A DNA stretch of 58,997 nucleotides from an uncultured Pelagibacteraceae bacterium (GTDB taxonomy: Bacteria > Pseudomonadota > Alphaproteobacteria > Pelagibacterales > Pelagibacteraceae), in contig CACMDZ010000005.1 in NCBI GenBank assembly GCA_902612575.1, positions 1 through 58,997 of the forward strand. Reading direction: 5' to 3'. The translations under genes and the position numbers were made by a program. Of this stretch, positions 16,767-25,468 are shown one piece after another. How positions within the stretch are numbered: position 1 is the stretch's first letter; each line of letters starts with the position of its first letter. Under the pieces are notes generated by a model that saw only the letters and a list, made by a program, of their open reading frames with translations, did no database searches and was not told the DNA's origin.

Positions 16767-17744
16767 TTATTTATTTTTTTTATTTAAGTTAGAATATAAC
16801 CATGGACAATCGATTAACAATGGCGCTTGTTTTCCTTGAGATGCAGTCTCAAGTCTTTTATTTCTGAATTTCATTCTTTCTTCATCAGGTAAATAAAGTC
16901 TTTCATGTCCCCAAAAACTAGGTCCCTCAAATGTTTCTATAGGTTGCCAAGTTTCTGGATCAATAATTCGCCCTCCCCAACCATTTTCAATAAAAAAACC
17001 AGATGGTGTTATTGAATAAAAAGATGTCATGTAATCATTTGTGTGTCTTCCAATTGTGTAAGCGATTGCATTATCTTTATACTGTAATAAGTCATAACCT
17101 TGGCCAACATCATCAAGATTATTATATTCAACCATAAAATGGTGAAAGCCTGTTCTTCCAGAACCAAACAACGCTAAACTATGGTGCCTTCCATTAACAT
17201 GAAAAAAGCATAATGATATAGGTGTATGGCTATAATCACTAATTTTAAAGCCCATTATATCTCTATAAAAAGGTATTAAATCGTCAATTTTTTTTACATG
17301 AACCACAGCGTGACCCATTCCTAAGGCTCCTGTCTTAAATCCAGAAATAGGTCTTCCAGGCTTAAAAGGATCAGTGTCTAACATTGGTTTATAAACAAGT
17401 TCTATACGGTTCCCTTGTGGATCATCAAAATAAATCAAATCTTCAACAAAACGTTTATCTGCTAAAGAAGATTTACCTTGTTGAATAACTGTTTTATTTT
17501 TTTCAAGTTTTGATGCAAAAATTTGAAGATCTTCTTTAGTTTCAACTTCCCACCCTAAAAAACCAAGGTCATCTCCATTTTCGCCTGTGATAGTTAATCT
17601 TTGTTTTTGATCATCCATACGAAAAGATAAAATATCTTTTCCACGATCTATCATTTGCATGCCTAAGTACTTTTGTGAATAAATAGACCAATCCTCAAAT
17701 TTATCAGAATTAACTCCAACATAACTAAGTGCTTTAACTGCCAT
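16767..17744 (-). CDS. VOC-family extradiol dioxygenase (BphC-like)
   Basis: The 325-residue two-domain vicinal-oxygen-chelate protein matches type I extradiol dioxygenases in length and order. The C-terminal catalytic domain holds the iron facial triad: His145 (GMGHAVVHV), His201/202 (GFHHFMVEY) and Glu253 (GFFIENGWGG). Histidine and tyrosine residues around 234-243 match second-shell sites. The enzyme should open a catechol ring next to the diol. It is directly ahead of the FAD hydroxylase in one transcript, a classic hydroxylase-dioxygenase pair. The aromatic substrate is not evident. Confidence 0.88.
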   Translation of the reverse strand: MAVKALSYVGVNSDKFEDWSIYSQKYLGMQMIDRGKDILSFRMDDQKQRLTITGENGDDLGFLGWEVETKEDLQIFASKLEKNKTVIQQGKSSLADKRFVEDLIYFDDPQGNRIELVYKPMLDTDPFKPGRPISGFKTGALGMGHAVVHVKKIDDLIPFYRDIMGFKISDYSHTPISLCFFHVNGRHHSLALFGSGRTGFHHFMVEYNNLDDVGQGYDLLQYKDNAIAYTIGRHTNDYMTSFYSITPSGFFIENGWGGRIIDPETWQPIETFEGPSFWGHERLYLPDEERMKFRNKRLETASQGKQAPLLIDCPWLYSNLNKKNK

Positions 17745-17769
17745 TTGATTAATATACTAGATTTTGAAA

Positions 17770-17795
17770 GAGCCCGCTATGAAATTAGCGGGCTC
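17770..17795 (-). terminator. GC-rich hairpin after the dctP gene
   Basis: GAGCCCGCT and AGCGGGCTC form a 9-bp stem around an eight-base loop at 17770-17795. In transcript sense only a short run, UUUC, follows. It stands out in AT-rich DNA and lies 12 bases past the TRAP binding-protein stop, so it is probably a partial terminator or mRNA-stabilising hairpin between dctP and the dioxygenase/hydroxylase genes. Confidence 0.65.
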
Positions 17796-17807
17796 GGAAT
17801 TAAACGA

Positions 17808-18821
17808 TTAACCGTCTATTTTAGAAATTACTTCTCTTGCTCTTTTTAAAACAGCATCTCCATCAAGGCCTTTGCCTTTCATTTCTGCTAACCAGTCTGC
17901 TTCGATTGGAGCTAGTATTTTTTTGTATTCAGCTAAAACTGAGTCTGATGCAATAGTAATCTCATGACCAGGTGTGTTTTCAACCTGTACCTTCATTTTA
18001 GCATTCTGAGTATCAATCAGATTAGAAGCCCAGTCTCCGAACCACTGACCTGAATGTTTATCTATGCATCCTTTTGCTGCTGAAGAAAGGCCATTATACT
18101 TTCCTTCATTCATTATTAATCCAAATGTTGCATTAGTAATGTTAACCTCGGTATGATATTTTGTTACATCGAATAATCTAAATGAACCAATAGCTGTATA
18201 AGGAAAAGGAGTTCCATCTATAACACCTTTGTTTAATGCTTCAGAAGTTCCTGGCGCTGGTACTTTTACCCCTGTTGCTCCTAAAGTTTTAAGTATAGTT
18301 CCAGCTATTTTGCTTGGTACTCTCATTTTTTTACCTTTGAAATCTGCAGGTTTGACTACTTTTGTATCCTTCATATGGATTTGATATCCCGGGTTGGAAT
18401 GTAAACCTATAAGTTTAATTCCAGCCATTTCTTTATCAAGGTAACCTTCCTCATAAAGAGTGTTCAAAGCTCTAGATCCTGCTTTTGAAGTTTTTGTTAA
18501 AAATGGTAATTCAACAACAGAACTTAGTGGGAATTGACCACCAATGTATCCTAATACTGTCCAAGAAATATCTGCAACACCTGATGTTACAATATCATAT
18601 TGTTTAGGAGGACTTCCTAAAACTCCACCTGCATACATTTTTACATTTAAAGCACCATTTGAGCATTTATTTACCTTATCTGCCCAAGCAGCTAAAATCT
18701 TACTTGCTATGAATGCTTTTGGTGGTTCAAAAGTTGCCAACTTTAATTCAGTAGCAGAAGCTGAACTAATAATGCCTAAGGAAAAAATTCCTAAAACAAT
18801 TCCAATTAATTTTTTTTTCAT
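17808..18821 (-). CDS. dctP: TRAP transporter periplasmic solute-binding protein (DctP)
   Basis: The 337-residue DctP-family protein has a signal peptide (1-23, ending SASA) and mature start TELKLATFEPPKAF. The segment GADISWTVLGYIGGQFPLSS-like (positions near 90-110) and KGKKMRVPSKIAGTILKTLG (about 157-176) match the ligand cleft and conserved arginine region (Arg160s) that grips the substrate carboxylate. Its membrane partners are probably the divergent dctQ and dctM at 19789-21587, beyond the FAH gene. Neighbouring ring-cleavage genes suggest an aromatic or unsaturated carboxylate ligand. It is followed by a strong hairpin and preceded by the FAH gene 48 bases away. Confidence 0.92.
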   Translation of the reverse strand: MKKKLIGIVLGIFSLGIISSASATELKLATFEPPKAFIASKILAAWADKVNKCSNGALNVKMYAGGVLGSPPKQYDIVTSGVADISWTVLGYIGGQFPLSSVVELPFLTKTSKAGSRALNTLYEEGYLDKEMAGIKLIGLHSNPGYQIHMKDTKVVKPADFKGKKMRVPSKIAGTILKTLGATGVKVPAPGTSEALNKGVIDGTPFPYTAIGSFRLFDVTKYHTEVNITNATFGLIMNEGKYNGLSSAAKGCIDKHSGQWFGDWASNLIDTQNAKMKVQVENTPGHEITIASDSVLAEYKKILAPIEADWLAEMKGKGLDGDAVLKRAREVISKIDG

Positions 18822-18869
18822 ATTAATTTCCCTCTGTTAAAAATAATTTAAGAAAGTCTATAGTGAAAT

Positions 18870-19721
18870 CTAGATGATTTCATCCTTAATTGTGTTAGAT
18901 AAAATACCAATTTCAGTAATTTCTATCTCAACTTTATCACCAGGTTTCATAAATATTGGAGGGTTTCTTTTAAAACCTACTCCTCCTGGAGTTCCAGTTA
19001 CAAGAACATCTCCTGCTCTCCAAGCCATAGCTTTAGAAACATAAGAAATTAAGATGGGTATATCAAATATGAGTTGACTTAATTTTGCATTCTGCATGAC
19101 CTCACCATTTAATCGAGTTTCAATAGTTAGATTTTTATAATCTTTTATATCTTCTGCTAAGACCATGTGAGGACCGAAGCTTCCTGTCTTTTCAAAGTTT
19201 TTTCCCATTCCAAATTGTCTTGTATGTCTTTGCCATTCTCTAATAGTACTTTCATTATAACAAGAATATCCAACTATGTGTTTTAGTGCATCATCTGGTT
19301 TTATATGTTTTCCACCCTCGCCCATGATTACCGCCATCTCACCCTCAAAGTCTAAGCTCTGAGAAACAACTGGTCTTTGAATTGATTGCAAGTGTGCAGT
19401 CTGACTTTCTGGAAATCTGTGGAATATAACAGGATTTTCCTCTACTGTCCTGTTAGTTTCTTTTACGTGTTCACTATAATTTAAACCAACACATATAATT
19501 TTTCCTGGATTTGGTATTAATGGTAAATATTCAATATCTGAAACATTTAAATCTCCTGGATTATTCTTTGCATAATTTTTTGCTTCATGGATACCTTTGT
19601 TTGAAATTAAATCTTTTAATGTGTTTGAATTAGAAATTTTTCCAGTCAAATCTGTTATTTTATTATTGTTGATAATGCCAAATTTTTTTTGTCCATTATG
19701 CGTAAAGGAAATAAATTTCAT
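18870..19721 (-). CDS. fumarylacetoacetate hydrolase (FAH) family protein
   Basis: The 283-residue protein is the normal length for FAH-family hydrolases/decarboxylases. ICVGLNYSEHVKE (about 75-87) starts the catalytic domain; metal ligands lie in SLDFEGEMAVIMG (glutamates near 121-123) and in the YNESTIREWQRHTRQFGMGK block, and the end carries GDVLVTGTPGGVGF. The family hydrolyses or decarboxylates beta-diketo and 2-hydroxy-dienoic acids from ring cleavage. It fits as the step after the VOC dioxygenase. The usual aspartate in the N-D-x-S-x-R-x-W-Q motif is glutamate here (N-E-S-T-I-R-E-W-Q). Confidence 0.88.
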   Translation of the reverse strand: MKFISFTHNGQKKFGIINNNKITDLTGKISNSNTLKDLISNKGIHEAKNYAKNNPGDLNVSDIEYLPLIPNPGKIICVGLNYSEHVKETNRTVEENPVIFHRFPESQTAHLQSIQRPVVSQSLDFEGEMAVIMGEGGKHIKPDDALKHIVGYSCYNESTIREWQRHTRQFGMGKNFEKTGSFGPHMVLAEDIKDYKNLTIETRLNGEVMQNAKLSQLIFDIPILISYVSKAMAWRAGDVLVTGTPGGVGFKRNPPIFMKPGDKVEIEITEIGILSNTIKDEII

Positions 19722-19788
19722 AAGTAATACTTTCTATTTTTGGTACAGTTTATATGGTAATGTTTAAAGAATTTGAAGCAACATTTTT

Positions 19789-20277
19789 ATGATTTCTAAA
19801 GTCAGTAGAGTTTTTGATTATTCAGCTATGGCGTCGGGTATTATATTATTTTTATTAGCTGTATTAACTTTTTGTGATGTTTTTGGAAGACGTTTTTTAA
19901 ACTCTCCAGTTACAGGCACAATTGAGCTAGTTGAAATAGGCATGGCTTTAGTTGCGTTTCTTGCTATGCCAAGAGCTTTTTTCTTAAATGCAAATGTATC
20001 AGCAGACTTTATTAATAATTTAAATTTAGGGTTATTTAAAACTTATTTAGTGATTTTAAAGTTTATTTTAATGATCTCAATAATGTCATTAATGGCATAC
20101 TCAACAACTTTAACTTCTTATAAATTTATGATTAATCAAAGAGTAACTATCGATTTAGAACTTTATTTTTATCCATTTTATTTCATATGCTCTATTGGGA
20201 TGTGGTTAAGTGTACTTGCTATTCTAGTTTGGTTTGTAAAAACTCTTTTAGTAAATAATTTAGAGAAACAAGCTTAA
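19789..20277 (+). CDS. dctQ: TRAP transporter small permease (DctQ)
   Basis: The 162-residue protein has four membrane segments (about 14-34, 47-65, 85-105, 128-152), as DctQ proteins do. The DVFGRRFLNSPVTGTIELVE block near residues 29-48 is typical of the family. It binds the large permease DctM, whose start overlaps its stop by one base. It diverges from the FAH gene with 67 bases between starts. Confidence 0.88.
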   Translation: MISKVSRVFDYSAMASGIILFLLAVLTFCDVFGRRFLNSPVTGTIELVEIGMALVAFLAMPRAFFLNANVSADFINNLNLGLFKTYLVILKFILMISIMSLMAYSTTLTSYKFMINQRVTIDLELYFYPFYFICSIGMWLSVLAILVWFVKTLLVNNLEKQA

Positions 20278-21587
20278 TGGGTATTGATGCTGTAATTAAT
20301 GGTGGCTTAGCTTTCGCTGCGGTATTAATTTTAATGGTGTTGAATGTTCCAATAGGTATTGCAATGTTAGTAGTTGGCTTTACTGGTTTTGCAATGATAT
20401 CAGGTTTTGATCCAGCGATATTTGTACTAGGAACCGCTCCATTTGACGCTGTATCTAAATATACATTATCGGTTTTACCACTCTTTGTTTTGATGGGAAA
20501 TCTTGCAAATAGCTCCAATCTATCAAGAAATCTTTATGATGCAGCTTATGCAGTTGTAGGTCATTATAAAGGTGGACTAGCAATGTCAACTGTAGGTGCC
20601 TGTGCTGGTTTTGGAATGATTTGTGGATCATCAATTGCTACAGCTGCTACAATGTCTCAAATGGCCGGTCCAGAAATGAGAAGACATGGATATAGTGATG
20701 CTCTAATAAGTGGCTCTATTGCATCAGGTGGAACACTCGGGATTATCATTCCTCCAAGTGTAATATTGGTCATATATGCATATTTAACAGAACAATCTGT
20801 TCAGGAACTTTTTTTTGCTGCATTAATTCCAGGGATAATTGCTGTTGTACTTTATATGATAGCAATAAGGGTTTATCTTTTAATTTATCCATCACAAGGT
20901 GGATACGGAGTTAAGATGCCATTGAGGGAGAGGATTTCTGCCCTCTCAAAAGTTTTTCCAATTTTTTTAATTTTTGTAATCATGATGGGTGGACTTTACT
21001 TAGGTTTTTTTACAGCAACTGAAAGTGCAGCTGTAGGAGTAATATTAGTATTAGTTTTTATATTTTTTAGAGGTCAATTAAATTTAAACCTTTTGAAAGA
21101 CGCGGTTTGGACAACGATCAAAACCGTTGGATCATTATATTTAATTGTAATTGGAGCAAGTATATTTAATTATCTAATAACTGTTACTCAATTGCCTTTT
21201 GCAGTAGTTGATTTTATTAATTATCTTGAGCTTACTCCGTTAGGAGTAATTCTAGTAATTTGTGCAATATATTTAGTTCTTGGAACTGTTATGGACTCGT
21301 TAGCAATGTTATTTTTAACTATTCCAGTTTTCTATCCAGTAATAGTTGATGCAGGGATAGACCCTGTATGGTTTGGAATATTTGCGGTAATTGTTGTTGA
21401 ATTTGGATTAATTTCTCCTCCTGTTGGTATGAATTTATTTGTAATTAAAGGTGTTATGCAGAAAACACCCTTGCAAACCATTTGGTTTGGTACGCTTCCT
21501 TTTTTAATGACAGATGTAATTAGACTTGCATTAATTATAGCTTTTCCAGCTATATGTTTGTATTTGCCTAGTCTGATGACTCCGTAG
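20277..21587 (+). CDS. dctM: TRAP transporter large permease (DctM)
   Basis: The 436-residue protein has about 12 membrane segments and the DctM motifs SIASGGTLGIIIPPSVILVIYAY (around 151-173) and ITVTQLP...GTVMDSLAMLFLTIPVFYPV. It carries out sodium-coupled substrate translocation with DctQ and a DctP binding protein. It starts on the last base of dctQ (TAATG). The partner dctP is on the opposite strand at 17808-18821. Its 3' end overlaps the convergent small membrane gene by 20 bases. Confidence 0.93.
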   Translation: MGIDAVINGGLAFAAVLILMVLNVPIGIAMLVVGFTGFAMISGFDPAIFVLGTAPFDAVSKYTLSVLPLFVLMGNLANSSNLSRNLYDAAYAVVGHYKGGLAMSTVGACAGFGMICGSSIATAATMSQMAGPEMRRHGYSDALISGSIASGGTLGIIIPPSVILVIYAYLTEQSVQELFFAALIPGIIAVVLYMIAIRVYLLIYPSQGGYGVKMPLRERISALSKVFPIFLIFVIMMGGLYLGFFTATESAAVGVILVLVFIFFRGQLNLNLLKDAVWTTIKTVGSLYLIVIGASIFNYLITVTQLPFAVVDFINYLELTPLGVILVICAIYLVLGTVMDSLAMLFLTIPVFYPVIVDAGIDPVWFGIFAVIVVEFGLISPPVGMNLFVIKGVMQKTPLQTIWFGTLPFLMTDVIRLALIIAFPAICLYLPSLMTP

Positions 21588-21912
21588 AATTATTAAAATT
21601 TCGAAAGTAATTAAAATAAATTAATCCAAAGATAGCTCCAACGAGGATTAATATATATTGATAAAACTTCAAAAGAACAAATACAACTGGTAAATCTTTT
21701 CCAGGGTTTTGAGCGATAAAATTTTCAGTGCCGTCTTTGTATAAATCAATTGGTCCAAAAGTTGCGTAGAGACCATAAATAAAAATATATACGCAAGGTA
21801 GCATTGAAACTAATAAAAAAATTTTATTTTTTTTAATTAATTTTAATAAGTTTGCAGATACACCAACTAACACTAAGCCAACTAAAGATAATATTAATGG
21901 ATTCATTACCAT
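21568..21912 (-). CDS. three-helix membrane protein, unknown function
   Basis: A 114-residue protein with hydrophobic segments near 8-22, 32-51 and 80-103. A polar loop (about 53-78) contains a YKDGTENFIAQNPGKDLP segment. No family is recognised. It overlaps the 3' end of the sulfatase gene by seven bases and so is translated from the same transcript; it may accompany the sulfatase. Confidence 0.55.
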   Translation of the reverse strand: MVMNPLILSLVGLVLVGVSANLLKLIKKNKIFLLVSMLPCVYIFIYGLYATFGPIDLYKDGTENFIAQNPGKDLPVVFVLLKFYQYILILVGAIFGLIYFNYFRNFNNSTESSD

Positions 21913-23489
21913 ACACCTATCATAATTCCATCGTCTTTGGTATAATCTCTATCTTTCAAAACAAATTCGTCTGTTGCCGCAACTCTATTTTTTCGATTAG
22001 TAATCCTATCAAGGAGGATATCTTTCATTTCATCAACTATTTTTGAGTATTTAGTTGACTGTCCTATATCATTAAATTCATCAGAATCATTTATTAAGTC
22101 AAATAATTGAGGAGGAAAACCTTTGTAGTAAATATACTTCCACTTGTTATTTCTGATCATATATGCCCTAGCATCAGATGGACCAATATTTAAAATTTTT
22201 CTGGCCTCATTAAATGAATAATCAATTTCGCTAAATACACTTTCCTTCCAATTTAATACTTTGTTACCTCTTATAATTGGAAGTAAAGACTGTCCCTCTA
22301 GACGATGTCTGCTTACTTTACTTTCAACAGAGTCTAAGAAAGTTGGAAGCAAATCAATAGCTTCAACAAATCTCTTTTCTCTTGTGCCTCTATTATTGTC
22401 AGATAAACTACTAGGGTCATAAATAATCATTGGGACTTTAACAATTTGTTCATGGAATAATTCTTTTTCACCTAGCCAATGATCACCCTGGTAGTCACCA
22501 TGATCTGAGGTAAAGACTATCATAGTATTTTTCATAAAATCCTTATCTTCTAGAAATTTAAATAATCTTCCAAGATTGTCATCAATTTGTTTTATCAATC
22601 CCATATATCCTGAAAGGACGGTATTTCTCACCTCTTCTCTTGAAAAAGTTTTTGAAATATTATTTTCCATAAATGCTTTATAAACAGGATGATCTATTTT
22701 TTTTTCATTATTACTTCTATGAACTGGATAAAATTGGTTTGCAGAATACATATTGTGATAAGGTGCAGGTGCAATATATGGCCAATGAGGCTTTATGTAT
22801 GACAAATGTAAGAACCAAGGATTTTCTCCACTCTCTTTAATAAACTCCATCGATCGATTGGTCATAAATGCAGTTTCTGAGTGTTCTTCTTTAACTCTTG
22901 CTGGTTTATTCGAGTTTCTTAATCTCCATCCGCTAAGAATTTTTCCATTTTCATCTACTGATGAATTTGCCCAACTATCCCATGGATTATTACCTTCATA
23001 TCCAAGTTTATTTAACCATTCATTGTAAGATAATTTTTTGTTTGAATTTTTAATATGGTTATTTGGGTGAAGTCCGTCATCTCTCTCATAAGGCTCAAAC
23101 CCTGGCTCACTAACTGTCAAACCTATTTCTGTATTTTTTGAAATTCCAAGTCTATTCATTCCATCTATATCAGGTCGCATATGAGTTTTACCAACAACTC
23201 CAGTTCTTATTCCTGATTGTCTTAAATAATCTCCAATAGTTAATTCCCCTATTGGTAAGGGTATTTGATTCCATGTTGAGCCATGACTAAAAACTGTTCT
23301 TCCGGTGTAATATGATGCTCTTGAAGGCCCACAAACAGGTGCTTGAACATAAGCTGATTCAAACAATACTCCTTTTTTTGCTAACCCATCTATATGAGGT
23401 GTTTTTAGATGTGGATGACCATAACAAGATAGATAATCAAATCTTAGCTGATCAGCCATTATAAATAATATATTTTTAACTTTATTCAT
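21906..23489 (-). CDS. sulfatase family hydrolase with FGly-type Cys-x-Pro-Ser-Arg motif
   Basis: The 527-residue alkaline-phosphatase-superfamily enzyme opens with ILFIMADQLRFDYLSCYG (metal residue Asp13) and has the sulfatase signature VCGPSRASYYTGR with Cys53 as the residue that would be converted to formylglycine. The second metal site is in MIVFTSDHGDYQGDHWLGEK near 323-342. It lacks a signal peptide, so it is probably cytoplasmic. The substrate may be a sulfate ester or phosphonate monoester. The TAATG junction with mtnA upstream makes it part of the mtnP-mtnA operon. No formylglycine-generating enzyme gene is in the window. Confidence 0.88.
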   Translation of the reverse strand: MNKVKNILFIMADQLRFDYLSCYGHPHLKTPHIDGLAKKGVLFESAYVQAPVCGPSRASYYTGRTVFSHGSTWNQIPLPIGELTIGDYLRQSGIRTGVVGKTHMRPDIDGMNRLGISKNTEIGLTVSEPGFEPYERDDGLHPNNHIKNSNKKLSYNEWLNKLGYEGNNPWDSWANSSVDENGKILSGWRLRNSNKPARVKEEHSETAFMTNRSMEFIKESGENPWFLHLSYIKPHWPYIAPAPYHNMYSANQFYPVHRSNNEKKIDHPVYKAFMENNISKTFSREEVRNTVLSGYMGLIKQIDDNLGRLFKFLEDKDFMKNTMIVFTSDHGDYQGDHWLGEKELFHEQIVKVPMIIYDPSSLSDNNRGTREKRFVEAIDLLPTFLDSVESKVSRHRLEGQSLLPIIRGNKVLNWKESVFSEIDYSFNEARKILNIGPSDARAYMIRNNKWKYIYYKGFPPQLFDLINDSDEFNDIGQSTKYSKIVDEMKDILLDRITNRKNRVAATDEFVLKDRDYTKDDGIMIGVW

Positions 23490-24562
23490 TACCTTTCAAA
23501 CATTTTTTTTAGACCATTTGTAGATGCTTCACACACACCTTTTTCTGTTATTAAGCCTGTCACATATTTTGCAGGTGTAATATCAAAAGCAAGATTCATG
23601 GATTTACTCTTTTTAGGATAAATCAAAACTTTACTTATGTTATTTTTATCATCTTTTCCCTCTATATAAGATAGTTCTTCTGTGTTTCTCTCTTCAATTG
23701 GTATCTTATTATAATCTTTTGTTTCCCAATCAATAGTGGAGCTTGGCAAAGCTACATAGAAAGGTACATTATTATCATGTGCAGCCAAAGCTTTTAAATA
23801 AGTACCAATTTTATTACAAACATCACCCGTTGATAAAGTTCTATCAGTACCCACAATACACAAATCCACCTCACCTCTTTGCATTAAAATACCACCTGTA
23901 TTATCTGTAATAATTGTATTTGGTATACCCTCTTCATTTAATTCAAATGAAGTTAAATTTGCACCTTGATTTCTTGGTCTAGTTTCATCGACCCATACAT
24001 GTACAGGAATACCTTTTTTATATGCATGGTAAATTGGAGAGGTTGCAGTACCCCAGTTAATGGTTGCTAGCCATCCAGCATTACAGTGTGTAAGTATATT
24101 TACTGTATTTTTCTTTTTATTATATATTTCCTCAATAATATTAAGACCATTCAAACCAATATTTTTACAGAAATTTATATCTTCATTGCATATTTCGTCA
24201 GCTTCTTTTAATGCAACATCAAATAAATCTTTAGGATTTACAAAAGACAATTTGTTATTCATTCTATTAACTGCCCATTCTAGATTAATTGCAGTTGGTC
24301 TTGCATTAACTAATTTTTCTGAGCTTTTTTTTATAAAATCTAAGTCATTATTTTCTTTAACAGCCAAAACTATTCCATAAGCAGCAGTAGCTCCTATTAA
24401 AGGAGCCCCTCTTACTTCCATAGTTTTTATAGCAACAACTGCTTCGTCCAATGTTTTTAGTTCTTTAATGATAAAATTATGAGGAAGTTTTGTTTGATCA
24501 ATAATTTTTACAAAATTATTTTCAAACCATATAGTTCTATATTCTTTGCCCTCTATTCTCAT
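23489..24562 (-). CDS. mtnA: S-methyl-5-thioribose-1-phosphate isomerase
   Basis: The 357-residue protein is full length for MtnA, an eIF2B-like isomerase that converts 5-methylthioribose-1-phosphate to 5-methylthioribulose-1-phosphate. MEVRGAPLIGATAAYG (about 48-63) binds phosphate, the catalytic cysteine is in THCNAGWLATINWG, and the catalytic aspartate is in CIVGTDRTLSTGDVCNKIGT near residues 234-253. It acts directly after MtnP, whose gene overlaps by four bases. MtnBCD are not present in the window. Confidence 0.95.
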   Translation of the reverse strand: MRIEGKEYRTIWFENNFVKIIDQTKLPHNFIIKELKTLDEAVVAIKTMEVRGAPLIGATAAYGIVLAVKENNDLDFIKKSSEKLVNARPTAINLEWAVNRMNNKLSFVNPKDLFDVALKEADEICNEDINFCKNIGLNGLNIIEEIYNKKKNTVNILTHCNAGWLATINWGTATSPIYHAYKKGIPVHVWVDETRPRNQGANLTSFELNEEGIPNTIITDNTGGILMQRGEVDLCIVGTDRTLSTGDVCNKIGTYLKALAAHDNNVPFYVALPSSTIDWETKDYNKIPIEERNTEELSYIEGKDDKNNISKVLIYPKKSKSMNLAFDITPAKYVTGLITEKGVCEASTNGLKKMFER

Positions 24563-25431
24563 TTATTGAGTACTCTTCCAGCTATAGTTTTAAGCTTATC
24601 TACAGTTTTTTTAGTTCTTTTTTCCGGAGCTGTTATTATTGCTACATCTAGGCAATTATTTGTTGGATCTTTAGGGTCTATATTATCCTCAAAATTGTCA
24701 ATTAAATTTTTGATCATACTTTTTGCTTTGGAAGCATTCTCTAATAAGACTTTTATTACTTTCTGGACATCAACATTTTCATGATCTGGATGCCAACAAT
24801 CATAATCTGTTATCATTGAAACAGATGCATATCTAATTTCTGCTTCTCTTGCTAATTTAGCTTCTGGCATATTAGTCATTCCAATTACATCAGCTTTCCA
24901 TGATCTGTAAAGTTTCGACTCAGCCAAAGTTGAAAATTGAGGACCTTCCATTACTACATAAATCCCTCCCCTTTGATAATCTATTCCCTCTTTATTAATT
25001 GCATCTTCGCATGCATTCATTAAACCTTTAGAGGTTGGATGTGCCATTGATACATGAGCAACTATTTCCTCATCAAAAAAAGTTTTATTTCTTGCAAAAG
25101 TTCTATCTATAAATTGATCAATAATTACAAATTTACCAGGGGGTAGATCTTCTTTTAGTGAGCCAACTGCAGAGACAGAAACAATATCTGTTACACCCAA
25201 TTGTTTTAATGCATCAATATTTGCTCTGAAATTTATATTTGAAGGTGAAATAAAGTGCCCTTTTCCATGTCTTGGTAAAAAATATATCTCTTTATTATGA
25301 TAATTTGTTTTTAAAATCTTATCTGATGGTTTTCCCCAAGGAGTATTTATATCTATTAATTTTCTGTCTTTAAACTCTTCTACGTCGTAGAGACCGCTTC
25401 CTCCAATTATTGCTAATTTATTATTTGCCAT
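24559..25431 (-). CDS. mtnP: S-methyl-5'-thioadenosine phosphorylase
   Basis: The 290-residue purine nucleoside phosphorylase-family enzyme splits MTA with phosphate into adenine and methylthioribose-1-phosphate. Motifs are LAIIGGSGLYDVE (6-18), LPRHGKGH (phosphate site), VVMEGPQFSTLAESKLYRSW, VIGMTNMPEAKLAREAEI and the purine-binding TDYDCWHP. MTA comes from the SpeDE fusion; adenine goes to the divergent apt gene 37 bases away. This gives a physical link between polyamine synthesis and purine salvage. Confidence 0.96.
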   Translation of the reverse strand: MANNKLAIIGGSGLYDVEEFKDRKLIDINTPWGKPSDKILKTNYHNKEIYFLPRHGKGHFISPSNINFRANIDALKQLGVTDIVSVSAVGSLKEDLPPGKFVIIDQFIDRTFARNKTFFDEEIVAHVSMAHPTSKGLMNACEDAINKEGIDYQRGGIYVVMEGPQFSTLAESKLYRSWKADVIGMTNMPEAKLAREAEIRYASVSMITDYDCWHPDHENVDVQKVIKVLLENASKAKSMIKNLIDNFEDNIDPKDPTNNCLDVAIITAPEKRTKKTVDKLKTIAGRVLNK

Positions 25432-25468
25432 GTAAAAACCATTTATAATGTATTTATAAATAACTATT

